The notes: generated by a model not told the origin, from the letters alone. Numbered from the stretch's first letter, positions 34,677-43,604 are shown. The stretch is DNA of 64,000 nucleotides from Dysosmobacter sp. Marseille-Q4140 (GCA_018228705.1 CP073694.1:3038001-3102000); one strand, 5' to 3'. Numbers and translations are program-made.

Positions 34677-36125
34677 ATGCAGAGCAAAGACAAGCTGAAT
34701 CTGACCATGCTGTGCGACTTCTATGAGCTGACCATGGGCAACGGCTATTTCCAGGCGGGCCTCCAGGACCGGATCACCTATTTTGATGTGTTCTTCCGGA
34801 CCGTGCCGGACAAGGGCGGCTTTGCCGTCTGCGCCGGTCTGGACCAGCTGATCGACTATATTCTGGATCTCCACTTTGACGAGGAGGACATCGAATTCCT
34901 GCGGAGCAAGGGACTGTTCTCTGAGGAATTCCTGCGCTATCTGAAGGACTTCCGCTTCACAGGCGACATCTGGGCCATTCCCGAGGGGACGCCCATCTTC
35001 CCCCGGGAGCCGGTGGTGACGGTCCGGGCCCCGACCATCCAGGCCCAGCTGATCGAGACCTTCACCCTGCTGGCCATCAACCACCAGAGCCTCATCGCCA
35101 CCAAGGCCAACCGCATCGTCCGGGCGGCCCAGGGGCGGACAGTGCTGGAATTCGGCTCCCGCCGGGCCCAGGGCACCGACGGCGCCATTGCCGGCGCCCG
35201 GGCGGCCTTCATCGGCGGCTGCAAGGGCACGGCCTGCACCATCTCCGACCAGCTCTTCGGTGTGCCCGCCGGCGGCACCATGGCCCACTCCTGGGTCCAG
35301 ATGTTCCCGTCGGAATACGAGGCCTTCAAAACGTACTGTGAGATCTATCCAACCAACGCAACGCTCCTGGTGGACACTTACAATGTTCTCAAATCCGGCG
35401 TACCCAACGCCATCCGGGCCTTCAACGAGGTCCTGCGGCCCCGGGGTATCACCAAGTGCGGCATCCGGCTGGACTCCGGCGACATCGCCTATCTGACCCG
35501 GGAGGCCCGGCGGATGCTGGACGAGGCCGGCTGGACCGGCTGCGCGATCTCCGCCTCCAACTCCCTGGACGAGTATATCATCCAGGACCTGCTGCGCCAG
35601 GGAGCGCAGATCGACCTGTTCGGCGTGGGCGAGCGGATGATCACCGCCCGCAGCGAGCCGGTGTTCGGCGGCGTGTACAAGCTGGCGGCGGTGGAGGATG
35701 AGAAGGGGACCGTCGTTCCCAAGATCAAGGTCAGCGAGAATGTGGACAAGATCACCCTGCCCCACTTCAAGAAAGTCTACCGCATCTTTGACCGGGTCAC
35801 CGGCAAGGCGGAGGCGGATTATATCGCCGTGTACGACGAGACCGTGGACGACAAGCAGCCTCTGGAGCTGTTCGATCCCCGGGCCACCTGGAAGCGCAAG
35901 ACCTATACGGACTTTGTCGTCCGGCCCCTGCAGGTGCCGGTGTTCCAGGGCGGAAAGCTGGTCTATGAGCGGCCCTCCCTCCAGGCGATCCAGGCCTATT
36001 GCCGGGAGCAGGTGGATGCCCTGTGGGACGAGGTGAAGCGCTTTGAGAATCCCCACACCTACTATGTGGACCTGAGCCAGAAGCTCTGGGACATCAAGCA
36101 GGCCCTGCTGCGCCAGAGCCGGTGA
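34677..36125 (+). CDS. pncB: Nicotinate phosphoribosyltransferase
   Basis: 482 aa. It makes nicotinate mononucleotide from nicotinate and PRPP (Preiss-Handler NAD salvage). Family features are the start TMLCDFYELTMGNGYF, FGSRRAQGTDGA (about 162-173), the active-site His region GTMAHSWVQMF (about 200-210), and RLDSGDIAYL (about 263-272). ATG 34677 agrees with the usual N-terminus and follows CGAGGTG; an upstream in-frame ATG lies at the promoter and is unlikely. It is a single gene ended by a GC-rich hairpin. Confidence 0.95.
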   Translation: MQSKDKLNLTMLCDFYELTMGNGYFQAGLQDRITYFDVFFRTVPDKGGFAVCAGLDQLIDYILDLHFDEEDIEFLRSKGLFSEEFLRYLKDFRFTGDIWAIPEGTPIFPREPVVTVRAPTIQAQLIETFTLLAINHQSLIATKANRIVRAAQGRTVLEFGSRRAQGTDGAIAGARAAFIGGCKGTACTISDQLFGVPAGGTMAHSWVQMFPSEYEAFKTYCEIYPTNATLLVDTYNVLKSGVPNAIRAFNEVLRPRGITKCGIRLDSGDIAYLTREARRMLDEAGWTGCAISASNSLDEYIIQDLLRQGAQIDLFGVGERMITARSEPVFGGVYKLAAVEDEKGTVVPKIKVSENVDKITLPHFKKVYRIFDRVTGKAEADYIAVYDETVDDKQPLELFDPRATWKRKTYTDFVVRPLQVPVFQGGKLVYERPSLQAIQAYCREQVDALWDEVKRFENPHTYYVDLSQKLWDIKQALLRQSR

Positions 36126-36131
36126 AACCGA

Positions 36132-36167
36132 GCCCCCGCGGACCGCGTATGCTGCGGCCCGCGGGGG
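36132..36167 (+). terminator. Hairpin after pncB
   Basis: GC-rich arms CCCCCGCGG...CCGCGGGGG with inner pairing. The U tract is poor (TGATTCG), so efficiency is uncertain. Confidence 0.6.
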
Positions 36168-36188
36168 TGATTCGTTTGAGAATCATGG

Positions 36189-36217
36189 TTGAACAGCAGC
36201 GTCGTTTTCGGTATAAT
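36189..36217 (+). promoter_or_regulatory. Promoter of the cardiolipin synthase operon
   Basis: TTGAAC (36189-36194), 17 bp, TATAAT (36212-36217). Confidence 0.8.
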
Positions 36218-36262
36218 ACTACGATAAGCTGCTGAGACTGCACACACCGGGAGGTGAAGGTC

Positions 36263-37825
36263 ATGCATAGAAATCTGCCCCATACCCAGGAGCGGACCGA
36301 ACGGAGAATCTCCGCCGCCACCAGCCTGTCCATGTGCGCGCTGACGGTGATCGCTCAGATCGCCACCACGCTGCTGCTGACCCGGTTCCTGCGGGAGCAG
36401 GCCAACTATGCCTATTTCGTGCTGGGCCTGGCCGGTGCCCTGGTGGCCATTCGGGTATACCAGAGGCCGGGCAGCCCCTCCTACAAGCTGGCCTGGATGT
36501 GTCTGCTGCTGGCGCTGCCGGTGTCGGGCATGATCCTCTTCTGCCTGTGGGGCGGAACTCACCAGGCAAAGAATCTGAGCCTGCGCAAGGTCGCGCCGCC
36601 CACGGAGCGGGAGAGCGTGTGGATGGAGAGCGGGAACAATGTGGCCCGCCTGAGCCGCCAGTCCCCGGCCTGGGGACGCCTGGCCTCCTATCTCCAGCGC
36701 CGGGGCTTTCTGCTCTACCGCAACACCCGGGCCCGGTATTTCTCCGACGGTGCGGAGTTCTTCCGGGACCTGATCGCCCGGATGGAGCGGGCGGAGGTCT
36801 ATATCTTCCTGGAGTATTACATCCTGGCCGAGGGCCGGATCTGGGACGAAATGTTCGCCGTATTGAAAGAACGCGCCGCCGCCGGAGTGGAGGTCCGCAT
36901 CATCTTCGACGACTTCGGCAATCTCACCCGGCTGTCCGACGACACCCTCCAGGCCATGCAGAATGCGGGCATCGAGGTAGAGGTATTCAACCCGGTGCAT
37001 CGTTATGTAAACCGAATCTACTTCAATTACCGGGATCACCGGAAGATCGCTGTCATCGACGGGCAGTGGGCCTACACCGGCGGCATCAACGTGGGGGACG
37101 AGTACGCCAACCTGGTGGTGCGCTTCGGCCACTGGAAGGACACCGGCGTGTGCATCGAGGGCGCCGGCGCCTGGGGCTTTGCCTCCCAGTTTATCCAGAT
37201 GTGGAAGATGATCGGCCGCACCCTGCCCAACGAGGACGACTACTACCGCCCCCGCCACGTGGCCGAGGGCGGCCCCGGCTGGTGCCAGCCCTTCACCGAC
37301 GGCCCTCTCAACAATCCGGACAACCCCATCGAGGAGACGTATCTCCAGCTGATCTCCTCCGCCAAGCGGTTTTTGTATATCACCACGCCCTACTACGCCG
37401 TGGAGGAGTCCATGCAGCAGGCCCTGTGCATCGCGGCGGACGCCGGGGTGGATGTGCGGCTGCTGGTACCGGCGGTGCCGGACAAGAAGTACGCCTATGT
37501 GGTGGCGGAGACCTACTGGGGCGAGCTGCTGCGCCACGGTGTGCGCATCTATCGGTATACACCCGGCTTCCTCCACGCCAAGAGCGTCATGGTGGACCGG
37601 GAGGTGGCCCTGATCGGCAGCACCAATATGGACTACCGCACCTTCCAGCTCCACTATGAGTGCGGCGTGCTGCTCTACCACATGCCGGTGGTGGAGGAGC
37701 TGCTGGAGGATCTGGACCAGGTCATGGCCCAGAGCGCGCAGTACACTCTGGAGGAGTGGAACAAGCGGCCCTGGCTGCGGCGGTTCTTCGCCTCGCTGCT
37801 GCGGCTGTTCGCCATCTGGCTGTAA
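36263..37825 (+). CDS. cls: Cardiolipin synthase (phospholipase D type)
   Basis: 520 aa. It joins two phosphatidylglycerols to cardiolipin at the membrane. Two hydrophobic segments lie at the N-terminus (about 20-45 and 58-85). The two PLD signatures are HRKIAVIDG (about residues 254-262) and HAKSVMVDR (about 436-444), each followed by the GS/N element (GGIN, GSTNMD). ATG 36263 is preferred over GTG 36254 because GGGAGGTGA lies just before it. It is the first gene of a probable three-gene unit with the PP-loop and Sel1 genes (gaps of 51 and 5 bases). Confidence 0.94.
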   Translation: MHRNLPHTQERTERRISAATSLSMCALTVIAQIATTLLLTRFLREQANYAYFVLGLAGALVAIRVYQRPGSPSYKLAWMCLLLALPVSGMILFCLWGGTHQAKNLSLRKVAPPTERESVWMESGNNVARLSRQSPAWGRLASYLQRRGFLLYRNTRARYFSDGAEFFRDLIARMERAEVYIFLEYYILAEGRIWDEMFAVLKERAAAGVEVRIIFDDFGNLTRLSDDTLQAMQNAGIEVEVFNPVHRYVNRIYFNYRDHRKIAVIDGQWAYTGGINVGDEYANLVVRFGHWKDTGVCIEGAGAWGFASQFIQMWKMIGRTLPNEDDYYRPRHVAEGGPGWCQPFTDGPLNNPDNPIEETYLQLISSAKRFLYITTPYYAVEESMQQALCIAADAGVDVRLLVPAVPDKKYAYVVAETYWGELLRHGVRIYRYTPGFLHAKSVMVDREVALIGSTNMDYRTFQLHYECGVLLYHMPVVEELLEDLDQVMAQSAQYTLEEWNKRPWLRRFFASLLRLFAIWL

Positions 37826-37876
37826 TATCCCCGGGCCCGCGGGCTGGGGAACGATTTGAGAAAAACGGAGGACCTC

Positions 37877-38773
37877 ATGGCCCGAGAACTGACCCCTCAG
37901 GAGATCGCCGAGCGCAGTCTCATCAAAACCTACCGCAAGAGCCTCTGGAACCCCTTCATCGCCGCCGTGAAGCGGTACGAGCTGGTGGAGCCGGGTGACC
38001 GGATCGCCGTGTGCATCTCCGGCGGCAAGGACTCCATGGTTCTGGCCAAGCTGATGCAGGAGCTCCGGCGCCACACAGAGCAGCCCTTTGACCTGACCTT
38101 TCTGGTGATGGATCCGGGGTACAACGCCGCCAACCGGGCGCTGATCGAGGAAAACGCAGCCCGGCTGGGCATTCCCATCACCATCTTTGACAGCGACATC
38201 TTCGACGTCACCGTCCAGGTGGAGAAGAACCCCTGTTATCTCTGCGCCCGAATGCGCCGGGGTTTTTTGTACAGCAAGGCCCGGGAGCTGGGCTGCAACA
38301 AGATCGCCCTGGGCCATCACATGTCCGATGTACTGGAGACCACGCTGCTGGGCCTTTTTTACGGGGCGCAGCTCCAGACCATGCCCCCCAAGCTCCACAG
38401 CAAGAACTTCCCCGGCATGGAGCTGATCCGCCCGCTGTACTGCGTCCACGAGGACGCCATCATCGCCTGGAAGAACTACAACCACCTGCGCTTCCTCCAG
38501 TGCGCCTGCCGCTTCACCGAGGGGCGGGACGCCGCGGAGGACGGCGTGGGGGACAGCAAGCGCCAGGAGATGAAGGTGCTGCTGCGGCAGCTGAAGCAGG
38601 GCAACCCCAACATTGAAAAGAGTATGTTCCGGGCCGTCCACGGCGTCCAGCTGGACACCTTTCCCGGCTTCAAGTACCGGGGCGCGGCCCATTCTTTCCT
38701 GGATTACTACAACTTTCCCGGTGATCCCCTGGGCGGGACCGGGGCGGAGGACGCCGATGGAAACGAGGAGTGA
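37877..38773 (+). CDS. TtcA family tRNA 2-thiocytidine biosynthesis-type protein
   Basis: 298 aa. An ATP-pyrophosphatase with the PP-loop SGGKDSMVLAKL (about 54-65) and the Cys pair in NPCYLCARMRRG (about 120-131), which binds the Fe-S cluster in TtcA. A third Cys lies near CACRF (about 212-216), as expected for cluster binding. TtcA thiolates cytidine 32 of some tRNAs; clostridial paralogues may have other targets. GGAGG precedes ATG 37877. The C-terminal extension past residue 240 is longer than in the E. coli enzyme. Confidence 0.88.
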   Translation: MARELTPQEIAERSLIKTYRKSLWNPFIAAVKRYELVEPGDRIAVCISGGKDSMVLAKLMQELRRHTEQPFDLTFLVMDPGYNAANRALIEENAARLGIPITIFDSDIFDVTVQVEKNPCYLCARMRRGFLYSKARELGCNKIALGHHMSDVLETTLLGLFYGAQLQTMPPKLHSKNFPGMELIRPLYCVHEDAIIAWKNYNHLRFLQCACRFTEGRDAAEDGVGDSKRQEMKVLLRQLKQGNPNIEKSMFRAVHGVQLDTFPGFKYRGAAHSFLDYYNFPGDPLGGTGAEDADGNEE

Positions 38774-38778
38774 CGTCT

Positions 38779-41142
38779 ATGAATTATTTTCGCTGTGAAA
38801 ATCCCGACTGCGGCTATATGGCGGAGGAGGAGCCGGACGTGTGCCCCCGGTGCGGGGGCACCTTTTTTCTCTCCCTGCCGGAGGAGGAGCTGACCGGTGC
38901 CGACTGGGTGCAGCTGGGCAACCGGGCCGTGGACGAGGACAAGGGCACCGAGGCCCTGGCCTGCTACCAGCGTGCCGCCGCTCTGGACGACCTGCTGGGC
39001 CTGACCAATCTGGCCTGGTGCCTGGAGAGCGGCACCGGCGTGCCGGCGGACCCCACCCAGGCGGTGCTGCTGTACGCCCAGGCCGCCGCCCGGGACTATC
39101 TGCCCGCCCTGACGAATCTGGGCTACTGCTATCTCAGCGGCACCGGTGTGGACCGGGACCCGGCTAAGGCGCTGGAGTGCTTCCGCAAGGGCGCGGAGAA
39201 GGGCTTTCCCCGGGCCCAGTTCCTGCTGGGGGAGATGTATCGCCGGGGTGACGGCGTGGACCAGGGCGACCAGGAGGCTGCCAAGTGGTATCAGTCTGCC
39301 GCCTGGCTGGGGTATCCCGCGGCCCAGACGGAGCTGGGGCGGTGTCTGGAGTTCGGCACCGGCATTGCAAAGAACCTTTCCCAGGCGGTGAAATGGTACA
39401 CCGCCGCGGCGGAGCAGGGCCATGCGCCGGGCCAGTGCTGCCTGGGCTTTTTGTACGAGAGCGGCCAGGGCGTGGACCAGAGTTGGGCCGAGGCCATCCG
39501 CTGGTATCGGGCCGCGGCGGAGCAGGGCTATCCCCGGGCCCAGTGCAACCTGGCCTGGTGCTATGAGCACGGCGAGGGCGTGGAACAGGACCTGGAGGCG
39601 GCGGTCCGGCTGTACCGGGCCGCGGCGGAGCAGGAGTATCCCCGTGGCCTGCTGTGCCTGGGGCTTTGCTGCGAGCGGGGCCGGGGCGTCCCGGTGGACA
39701 AGACTGAGGCCGCCCGGCTCTACCGCGCCGCGGCGGAGCTGGGAGACGAGGACGCCATGTGCTGCCTGGGCTACCTGTACGAGGTGGGCGAGGGCGTGGA
39801 GCAGAGCTGGACGGAGGCGGTGAGCTGGTATCGCCGCGGCGCCGAGGCCGGCTCCGTCCGGGCCCAGGGCAATCTGGCCTGGTGCCTGGAAAACGGCAAG
39901 GGCACGGAGCAGGATTTTGCCCAGGCCCTGGCGTGGTATCGAAAGGCCGCAGAGCAGGGAGACGCCCGGGGCCTGTTCAGCGTGGCCCGGTTCTATGACT
40001 ACGGCCTGGGTGTGGAGCAGGATGCGGCCGAGGCGGTCCGCTGGTACGAAAAGGCTGCCCAGGCCGGCTCCGCAGCCGCCATGTGCGACCTGGGCGTGTG
40101 CTACGAGCGGGGCGAGGGCGTGGAGCAGAGCTGGGAGAAGGCGGCGGAGCTCTACCGGAAGGCCGCGGACCGGGAGAACGCCGCCGGCCAGTGCAACCTG
40201 GGCTTCCTCTATGAGATCGGCCGGGGCGTGGAGCAGAGCTGGACGGAGGCAGTGAAGTGGTACGGCGCCGCCGCCCGCCAGGGGATGCCCCGGGCCCAGT
40301 GCAACCTGGGCTGGTGCTACGAGCACGGCAAGGGCGTGGAGAAAAACGAGAAGCGGGCGGTCCACTGGTACGCCGAGGCGGCGGAACAGGGGGACGCCCG
40401 GGGCCTGTTCTGCATGGGCGTGTGTGCCAAGCGCGGCATCGGTGTGGAGCGGAACCCCGCCCAGGCGGTGGCGTGGTATGAAAAGGCCGTGGAGGCCGGT
40501 TCCGTCCCCGCCATGTGCAACCTGGGCGTGTGCTATGAAAACGGCGAGGGCGTGGCGGAGGACCTGACCCGGGCGGCGGAGCTCTACCGGATGGCCGCCG
40601 AGCGGGAGGACGCCGCCGGTCAGTGCAATCTGGGCTATCTGTACGAGTCCGGCCGGGGTGTGGAGCAGAACTGGGGCGAGGCTGCCCGCTGGTATAAGGC
40701 GGCGGCGGACCAGGGCTATTCCCGGGCCCAGTGCAACCTGGGCGTCTGCTGCGAGTTCGGCCGGGGCGTTGCAAAGGACACTGCCAAGGCTGCCTGGCTC
40801 TACCGCAAGGCGGCGGAGCAGGGGGACCCGGTGGGCGCCTGCAACCTGGGGTATCTCTATGAGACCGGCGTAGGCGTGGCGCAGAGCTGGGCCGACGCGG
40901 TGAAGTGGTACACCCAGGCGGTGGAGGCCGGTTCCGCCCGGGCCCAGTACAACCTGGCCTGGTGCTATGAGCACGGCAAGGGTGTGCCCCAGGATCCGGT
41001 CCGCGCCCGGGAGCTGTACGCGGCCGCGGCGGAGCAGGACTACGAGGGCGCCCGGGAGGCGGCGGACCGCCTGGCCGGCGCCGGCGGCAAAAAGGGCGGC
41101 TTCCTGCGGGGGCTCCTGGGCGGCGGCCGCAAAGACCGGTGA
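38779..41142 (+). CDS. Large Sel1-repeat protein with N-terminal zinc ribbon
   Basis: 787 aa. Residues 1-28 hold a zinc-ribbon-like element with two Cys pairs (CENPDC, CPRC). From about residue 45 to 765 roughly 20 tandem 36-residue Sel1 (TPR-like) repeats follow, each with the core A..LG..Y..G.GV..D...A..WY..AA..G. They form a curved alpha-solenoid used for protein-protein contacts. The last 20 residues are basic and Gly-rich (GGKKGG...). No signal peptide, so cytoplasmic. It starts 5 bases after the TtcA-like gene; partner unknown. DNA repeats at 36-codon period are a by-product, not CRISPR. Confidence 0.93.
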   Translation: MNYFRCENPDCGYMAEEEPDVCPRCGGTFFLSLPEEELTGADWVQLGNRAVDEDKGTEALACYQRAAALDDLLGLTNLAWCLESGTGVPADPTQAVLLYAQAAARDYLPALTNLGYCYLSGTGVDRDPAKALECFRKGAEKGFPRAQFLLGEMYRRGDGVDQGDQEAAKWYQSAAWLGYPAAQTELGRCLEFGTGIAKNLSQAVKWYTAAAEQGHAPGQCCLGFLYESGQGVDQSWAEAIRWYRAAAEQGYPRAQCNLAWCYEHGEGVEQDLEAAVRLYRAAAEQEYPRGLLCLGLCCERGRGVPVDKTEAARLYRAAAELGDEDAMCCLGYLYEVGEGVEQSWTEAVSWYRRGAEAGSVRAQGNLAWCLENGKGTEQDFAQALAWYRKAAEQGDARGLFSVARFYDYGLGVEQDAAEAVRWYEKAAQAGSAAAMCDLGVCYERGEGVEQSWEKAAELYRKAADRENAAGQCNLGFLYEIGRGVEQSWTEAVKWYGAAARQGMPRAQCNLGWCYEHGKGVEKNEKRAVHWYAEAAEQGDARGLFCMGVCAKRGIGVERNPAQAVAWYEKAVEAGSVPAMCNLGVCYENGEGVAEDLTRAAELYRMAAEREDAAGQCNLGYLYESGRGVEQNWGEAARWYKAAADQGYSRAQCNLGVCCEFGRGVAKDTAKAAWLYRKAAEQGDPVGACNLGYLYETGVGVAQSWADAVKWYTQAVEAGSARAQYNLAWCYEHGKGVPQDPVRARELYAAAAEQDYEGAREAADRLAGAGGKKGGFLRGLLGGGRKDR

Positions 41143-41192
41143 AGCGGTTTCATTGCGCATCGCGGCGCTTTTTCAGTGGGTACATACAGAAT

Positions 41193-41235
41193 GGAAGCAG
41201 GGAGCAGGCGTATATCGCCCTGCTCCCTGCTTCCT
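41193..41235 (+). terminator. Hairpin after the Sel1 gene
   Basis: About 18 bp of stem with one bulge, arms GGAAGCAGGGAGCAGG and CCTGCTCCCTGCTTCC, then CATTTTT some bases further. Confidence 0.7.
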
Positions 41236-41307
41236 GGCATTTTTGGCGCTCGTGCACAGATCTTCCGCGGGCATCGGATCCTCCGGCGGCCCTGCCTGAC
41301 TTTGGAC

Positions 41308-41347
41308 AGAAAAAAGTTGACCGGCTTCTTTCGAAGCCGGTCAACTT
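41308..41347 (-). terminator. Terminator of tRNA-Gln
   Basis: A 15-bp perfect stem (41314-41328, 41333-41347) with a 4-base loop. On the minus strand six T residues follow. Confidence 0.93.
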
Positions 41348-41350
41348 ACT

Positions 41351-41424
41351 TGGCAGCGGGTGAAGGATTCGAACCCTCACATACAGAGTCAGAGTCTGCT
41401 GTGCTACCTTTACACAAACCCGCT
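41351..41424 (-). tRNA. tRNA-Gln (anticodon CTG)
   Basis: A 74-nt tRNA with encoded CCA. The acceptor AGCGGGT pairs with ACCCGCT, discriminator G. The anticodon stem GCAGA/TCTGT and loop CTCTGAC give CTG for codon CAG. The T-arm is GGGTTCGAATCC. Promoter and terminator are both on the minus strand. Confidence 0.94.
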
Positions 41425-41445
41425 GTGTCCTGTCGAACAGATATT

Positions 41446-41473
41446 ATTATACAGAAATGCAGCTTTTTGTCAA
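41446..41473 (-). promoter_or_regulatory. Promoter of tRNA-Gln
   Basis: On the minus strand, TTGACA (41468-41473) and TATAAT (41446-41451) with 16 bp between them. Confidence 0.85.
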
Positions 41474-41760
41474 GGACTTTTTTTAAAAAGTTTTATCTTT
41501 TTTCCGCGGGGAAACCTGCGGGGAGACTGCGGTGCTACAAAGCCCGGAATTTTTGCCGGAGATATGCCGACGGCAGGAAGTGGACAATTGCTGGTAAGGG
41601 GAAAAGCATAACATTTTGTTATATCAATTCTGAAATTTTAAATACATTTCCTCTTTTCATGACCTTTTTCCGGGAATTTTGACAAAGTTTATGCGATATC
41701 ATCCTATCGCGCAGCCGCACGCTCTGCTACACTTCTGGATGAAAGGAGGCGCTGCGCGAT
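41474..41760. other. Intergenic region between tRNA-Gln and the sigma-like/nuclease operon
   Basis: 287 bases, AT-rich for this genome. Nothing gene-like is visible. Its right part holds the candidate promoter described at 41679-41707. Confidence 0.5.
41679..41707 (+). promoter_or_regulatory. Candidate promoter of the 41761-43492 operon
   Basis: Perfect TTGACA (41679-41684), 17 bp, then TCCTAT (41702-41707), a poor -10. This combination may need an activator. Confidence 0.5.
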
Positions 41761-42177
41761 ATGCTGTTTGATATTCCCGCGGACCTTTCGGCATTTGAAG
41801 AGGTCCCGCCGCCCCAGTCCTGCCAGAACATCTGCCGGCTGTCCATTTCCAAGGAGGACCAGCTGATGCAGAACGAGGCCTTCCGGCAAAAGACCAAGGA
41901 CTGCCCGGGCTTCCGCCTGCGCATCAGCCCCGACGGCCGTCAGCTGTTTCTGGGACTGGAGGAGCCCTATAATTTAACGTTTACGCCCAACGGTGTCCGG
42001 ATGCACCACCCTCTCGGGGACCTGCTGCGGCAGCGGAAGCTGGAACCGCCGATCTCCTACCAGTTTGTCTGGCGGGAGGATCTGCACGGGTGGCTGGGCG
42101 TCTATGACGGGCTCAGTGCGCCGCCGGTTCGCCCTGCCCGGCAGGCCGCCGCCAAGCGGCAGAAGAAGGAGGCGTGA
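41761..42177 (+). CDS. Hypothetical protein of the sigma-like/nuclease operon
   Basis: 138 aa, no family recognised. Soluble; the middle has a beta-rich part (FRLRISPDGRQLFLGLEEPYNLTF, about residues 54-77) and a C-terminal basic tail (KRQKKEA). A strong GAAAGGAGG ribosome site lies upstream. The stop is one base before the next ATG, so the two are co-expressed. Confidence 0.75.
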   Translation: MLFDIPADLSAFEEVPPPQSCQNICRLSISKEDQLMQNEAFRQKTKDCPGFRLRISPDGRQLFLGLEEPYNLTFTPNGVRMHHPLGDLLRQRKLEPPISYQFVWREDLHGWLGVYDGLSAPPVRPARQAAAKRQKKEA

Positions 42178-42178
42178 G

Positions 42179-42691
42179 ATGAGACGTATGCGCCGCCTGA
42201 CACAGCTGGAGATCCAGTGGGTGGACTGTCTGGTCAGCGATCTCTGCGCGGAAAACTGCATTGATCCGAGAGATCCGGAGTATCGCTCTGCCGCCTGGGA
42301 GGCCTTTGAGGAACTGCACCAAAGCCACAGGCAGCCCTGGAACGGAGCGCTGTTCTGGCCTCGTGCTGTCTCCCGCATGAACCGGGCCATCCAGCGGGAA
42401 AAGCGGGTGCGCAGCCTCTATCTTTACCAGATGCTCTCCATGGATGCCCCATTGGGGGAGCAAGGCGCCACGCTCCGTGACTTTCTTCCGGTGCAGGGGG
42501 ATTTCACCAACGGCACCGCCTTTCGGGATTTCCTGTTTCGTCTGCCCAGGGACCTCCATGACCTGGCCCGCTGCCTGCTGGACCGGGACTCCCTGGAAGA
42601 AGCCCGCAGCAGTCTGGGATGGAGCCAGATGCGGATGTGCGGCGCTGTGGAACGGCTGCGGGAGCACCTGGAGGCCTATGAGAAAATTTGA
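42179..42691 (+). CDS. Sigma-70-like protein
   Basis: 170 aa. The segment SMDAPLGEQGATLRDFLP (about 87-104) matches the linker between sigma regions 3 and 4 of primary and sporulation sigma factors. The final 50 residues (from LARCLLDRDSLEEARSSLG) have the length and helix pattern of a region-4 helix-turn-helix. Region 2 is only weakly represented by the N-terminal helices (AAWEAFEELHQSH, WPRAVSRMNRAIQREKR). It may be a divergent sigma factor or a sigma-derived DNA-binding protein. AAGGAGG precedes the ATG. It lies between an unknown gene and a nuclease gene. Confidence 0.65.
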   Translation: MRRMRRLTQLEIQWVDCLVSDLCAENCIDPRDPEYRSAAWEAFEELHQSHRQPWNGALFWPRAVSRMNRAIQREKRVRSLYLYQMLSMDAPLGEQGATLRDFLPVQGDFTNGTAFRDFLFRLPRDLHDLARCLLDRDSLEEARSSLGWSQMRMCGAVERLREHLEAYEKI

Positions 42692-42742
42692 TCGGAGTGC
42701 CCGTCCGAAGTGCGGCGGATGGGACCCGGGGAAGGAGCGGCC

Positions 42743-43492
42743 ATGAAAGCGGGACGATCCCTGGAGAGCTACGTGCAGTTCGTCTATCAGAGACTGCTGG
42801 AGTTCATGGAGGAGGGGACGCTGGTGTCCACCAATGTCTCCATTGTGGGAAAGACCGGCGCCCGGCATGAGTTTGACGTCTACTATGAATTTACCCATCT
42901 CAATCTCAAGCACGCCGTGGCCATTGAGTGCAAGGACTGGCGCACCCCGGTCACCGTTGGAGAGGTGCGGGATTTCTGCGGAAAGCTGGAGGATTTGAAC
43001 CGGGTCTCCGGCATGATGGTGTCCCGGTCCGGCTATCAGGCGGGCGCCCGGCAGTACGCCCGGGGAAAGGGGATCGAGCTGCTGGAGGAGAAAGATCTGC
43101 CCACCTTCACATCCATCGTGGCGGGCGTGATCAAAAACGGTTTTCTCCCGGACAAAACCGTTCGCGGCGCGCCCTTTTGGACACTGATGGAGGTACGGAA
43201 GGACGAGGTCACCGGGACCTATTATGCTCTGCCGGGAGAAAAGCCGCCGGTGGTGCCGCTTTTTTATTCCCGGACCATGGCGGAAAAGCTACTGGAGAAG
43301 CTGCCCGACAGGGACCGTTTTGAAGTGCGGGGCGTTTCCCAGTATCAGCTGCGGAGCCTGACGGCGCAGATGGAGGCTTTCGGCGTTCAGGCGGGGATCT
43401 GCTGCATGCCATACTGGCAGGACGATCCGGACCAGGCGCCCTTTGTGCTGATCCCCACGGAATTGCTCCGAACGGAATATCTGGATCCGTGA
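42743..43492 (+). CDS. Mrr-type restriction endonuclease-like protein
   Basis: 249 aa. The N-terminal half is a PD-(D/E)XK nuclease fold: the acidic residue in ARHEFDVYYEF and the E-x-K of AVAIECKDW (about residues 63-71) form the catalytic core. These are followed by the DFCGKLEDLN and SRSGYQAGARQYARGKGIELL blocks seen in Mrr/restriction-endonuclease-like proteins. The C-terminal 110 residues are unassigned. Such nucleases act on modified or foreign DNA. No methyltransferase lies nearby, as expected for a modification-dependent type. ATG 42743 follows AAGGAG. Confidence 0.82.
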   Translation: MKAGRSLESYVQFVYQRLLEFMEEGTLVSTNVSIVGKTGARHEFDVYYEFTHLNLKHAVAIECKDWRTPVTVGEVRDFCGKLEDLNRVSGMMVSRSGYQAGARQYARGKGIELLEEKDLPTFTSIVAGVIKNGFLPDKTVRGAPFWTLMEVRKDEVTGTYYALPGEKPPVVPLFYSRTMAEKLLEKLPDRDRFEVRGVSQYQLRSLTAQMEAFGVQAGICCMPYWQDDPDQAPFVLIPTELLRTEYLDP

Positions 43493-43498
43493 GCTGCG

Positions 43499-43533
43499 GA
43501 GGGCGGCGGGACTTGCCCGCCGCCCTCTTTTTT
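43499..43533 (+). terminator. Terminator of the nuclease operon
   Basis: A 12-bp perfect stem GAGGGCGGCGGG/CCCGCCGCCCTC (43499-43510, 43516-43527) with a six-T tract. Confidence 0.94.
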
Positions 43534-43575
43534 ATATGCCGCTTCGGGAGAGCGTTTTTTTTACGCGTCTCATCA

Positions 43576-43604
43576 TTGCAAAACCATGCGCGGGGGGATA
43601 TAAT
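43576..43604 (+). promoter_or_regulatory. Promoter of the potassium-uptake operon
   Basis: TTGCAA (43576-43581), 17 bp, TATAAT (43599-43604). The roughly 85-base leader that follows holds stacked GC-rich hairpins (43617-43662). Confidence 0.8.

Noticed and set aside
38900..41100. Regularly spaced DNA repeats resembling a CRISPR or tandem array
   Set aside because: Period is 108 bases and follows the 36-residue Sel1 protein repeat; no spacers or cas genes. No CRISPR array was seen elsewhere in the window.
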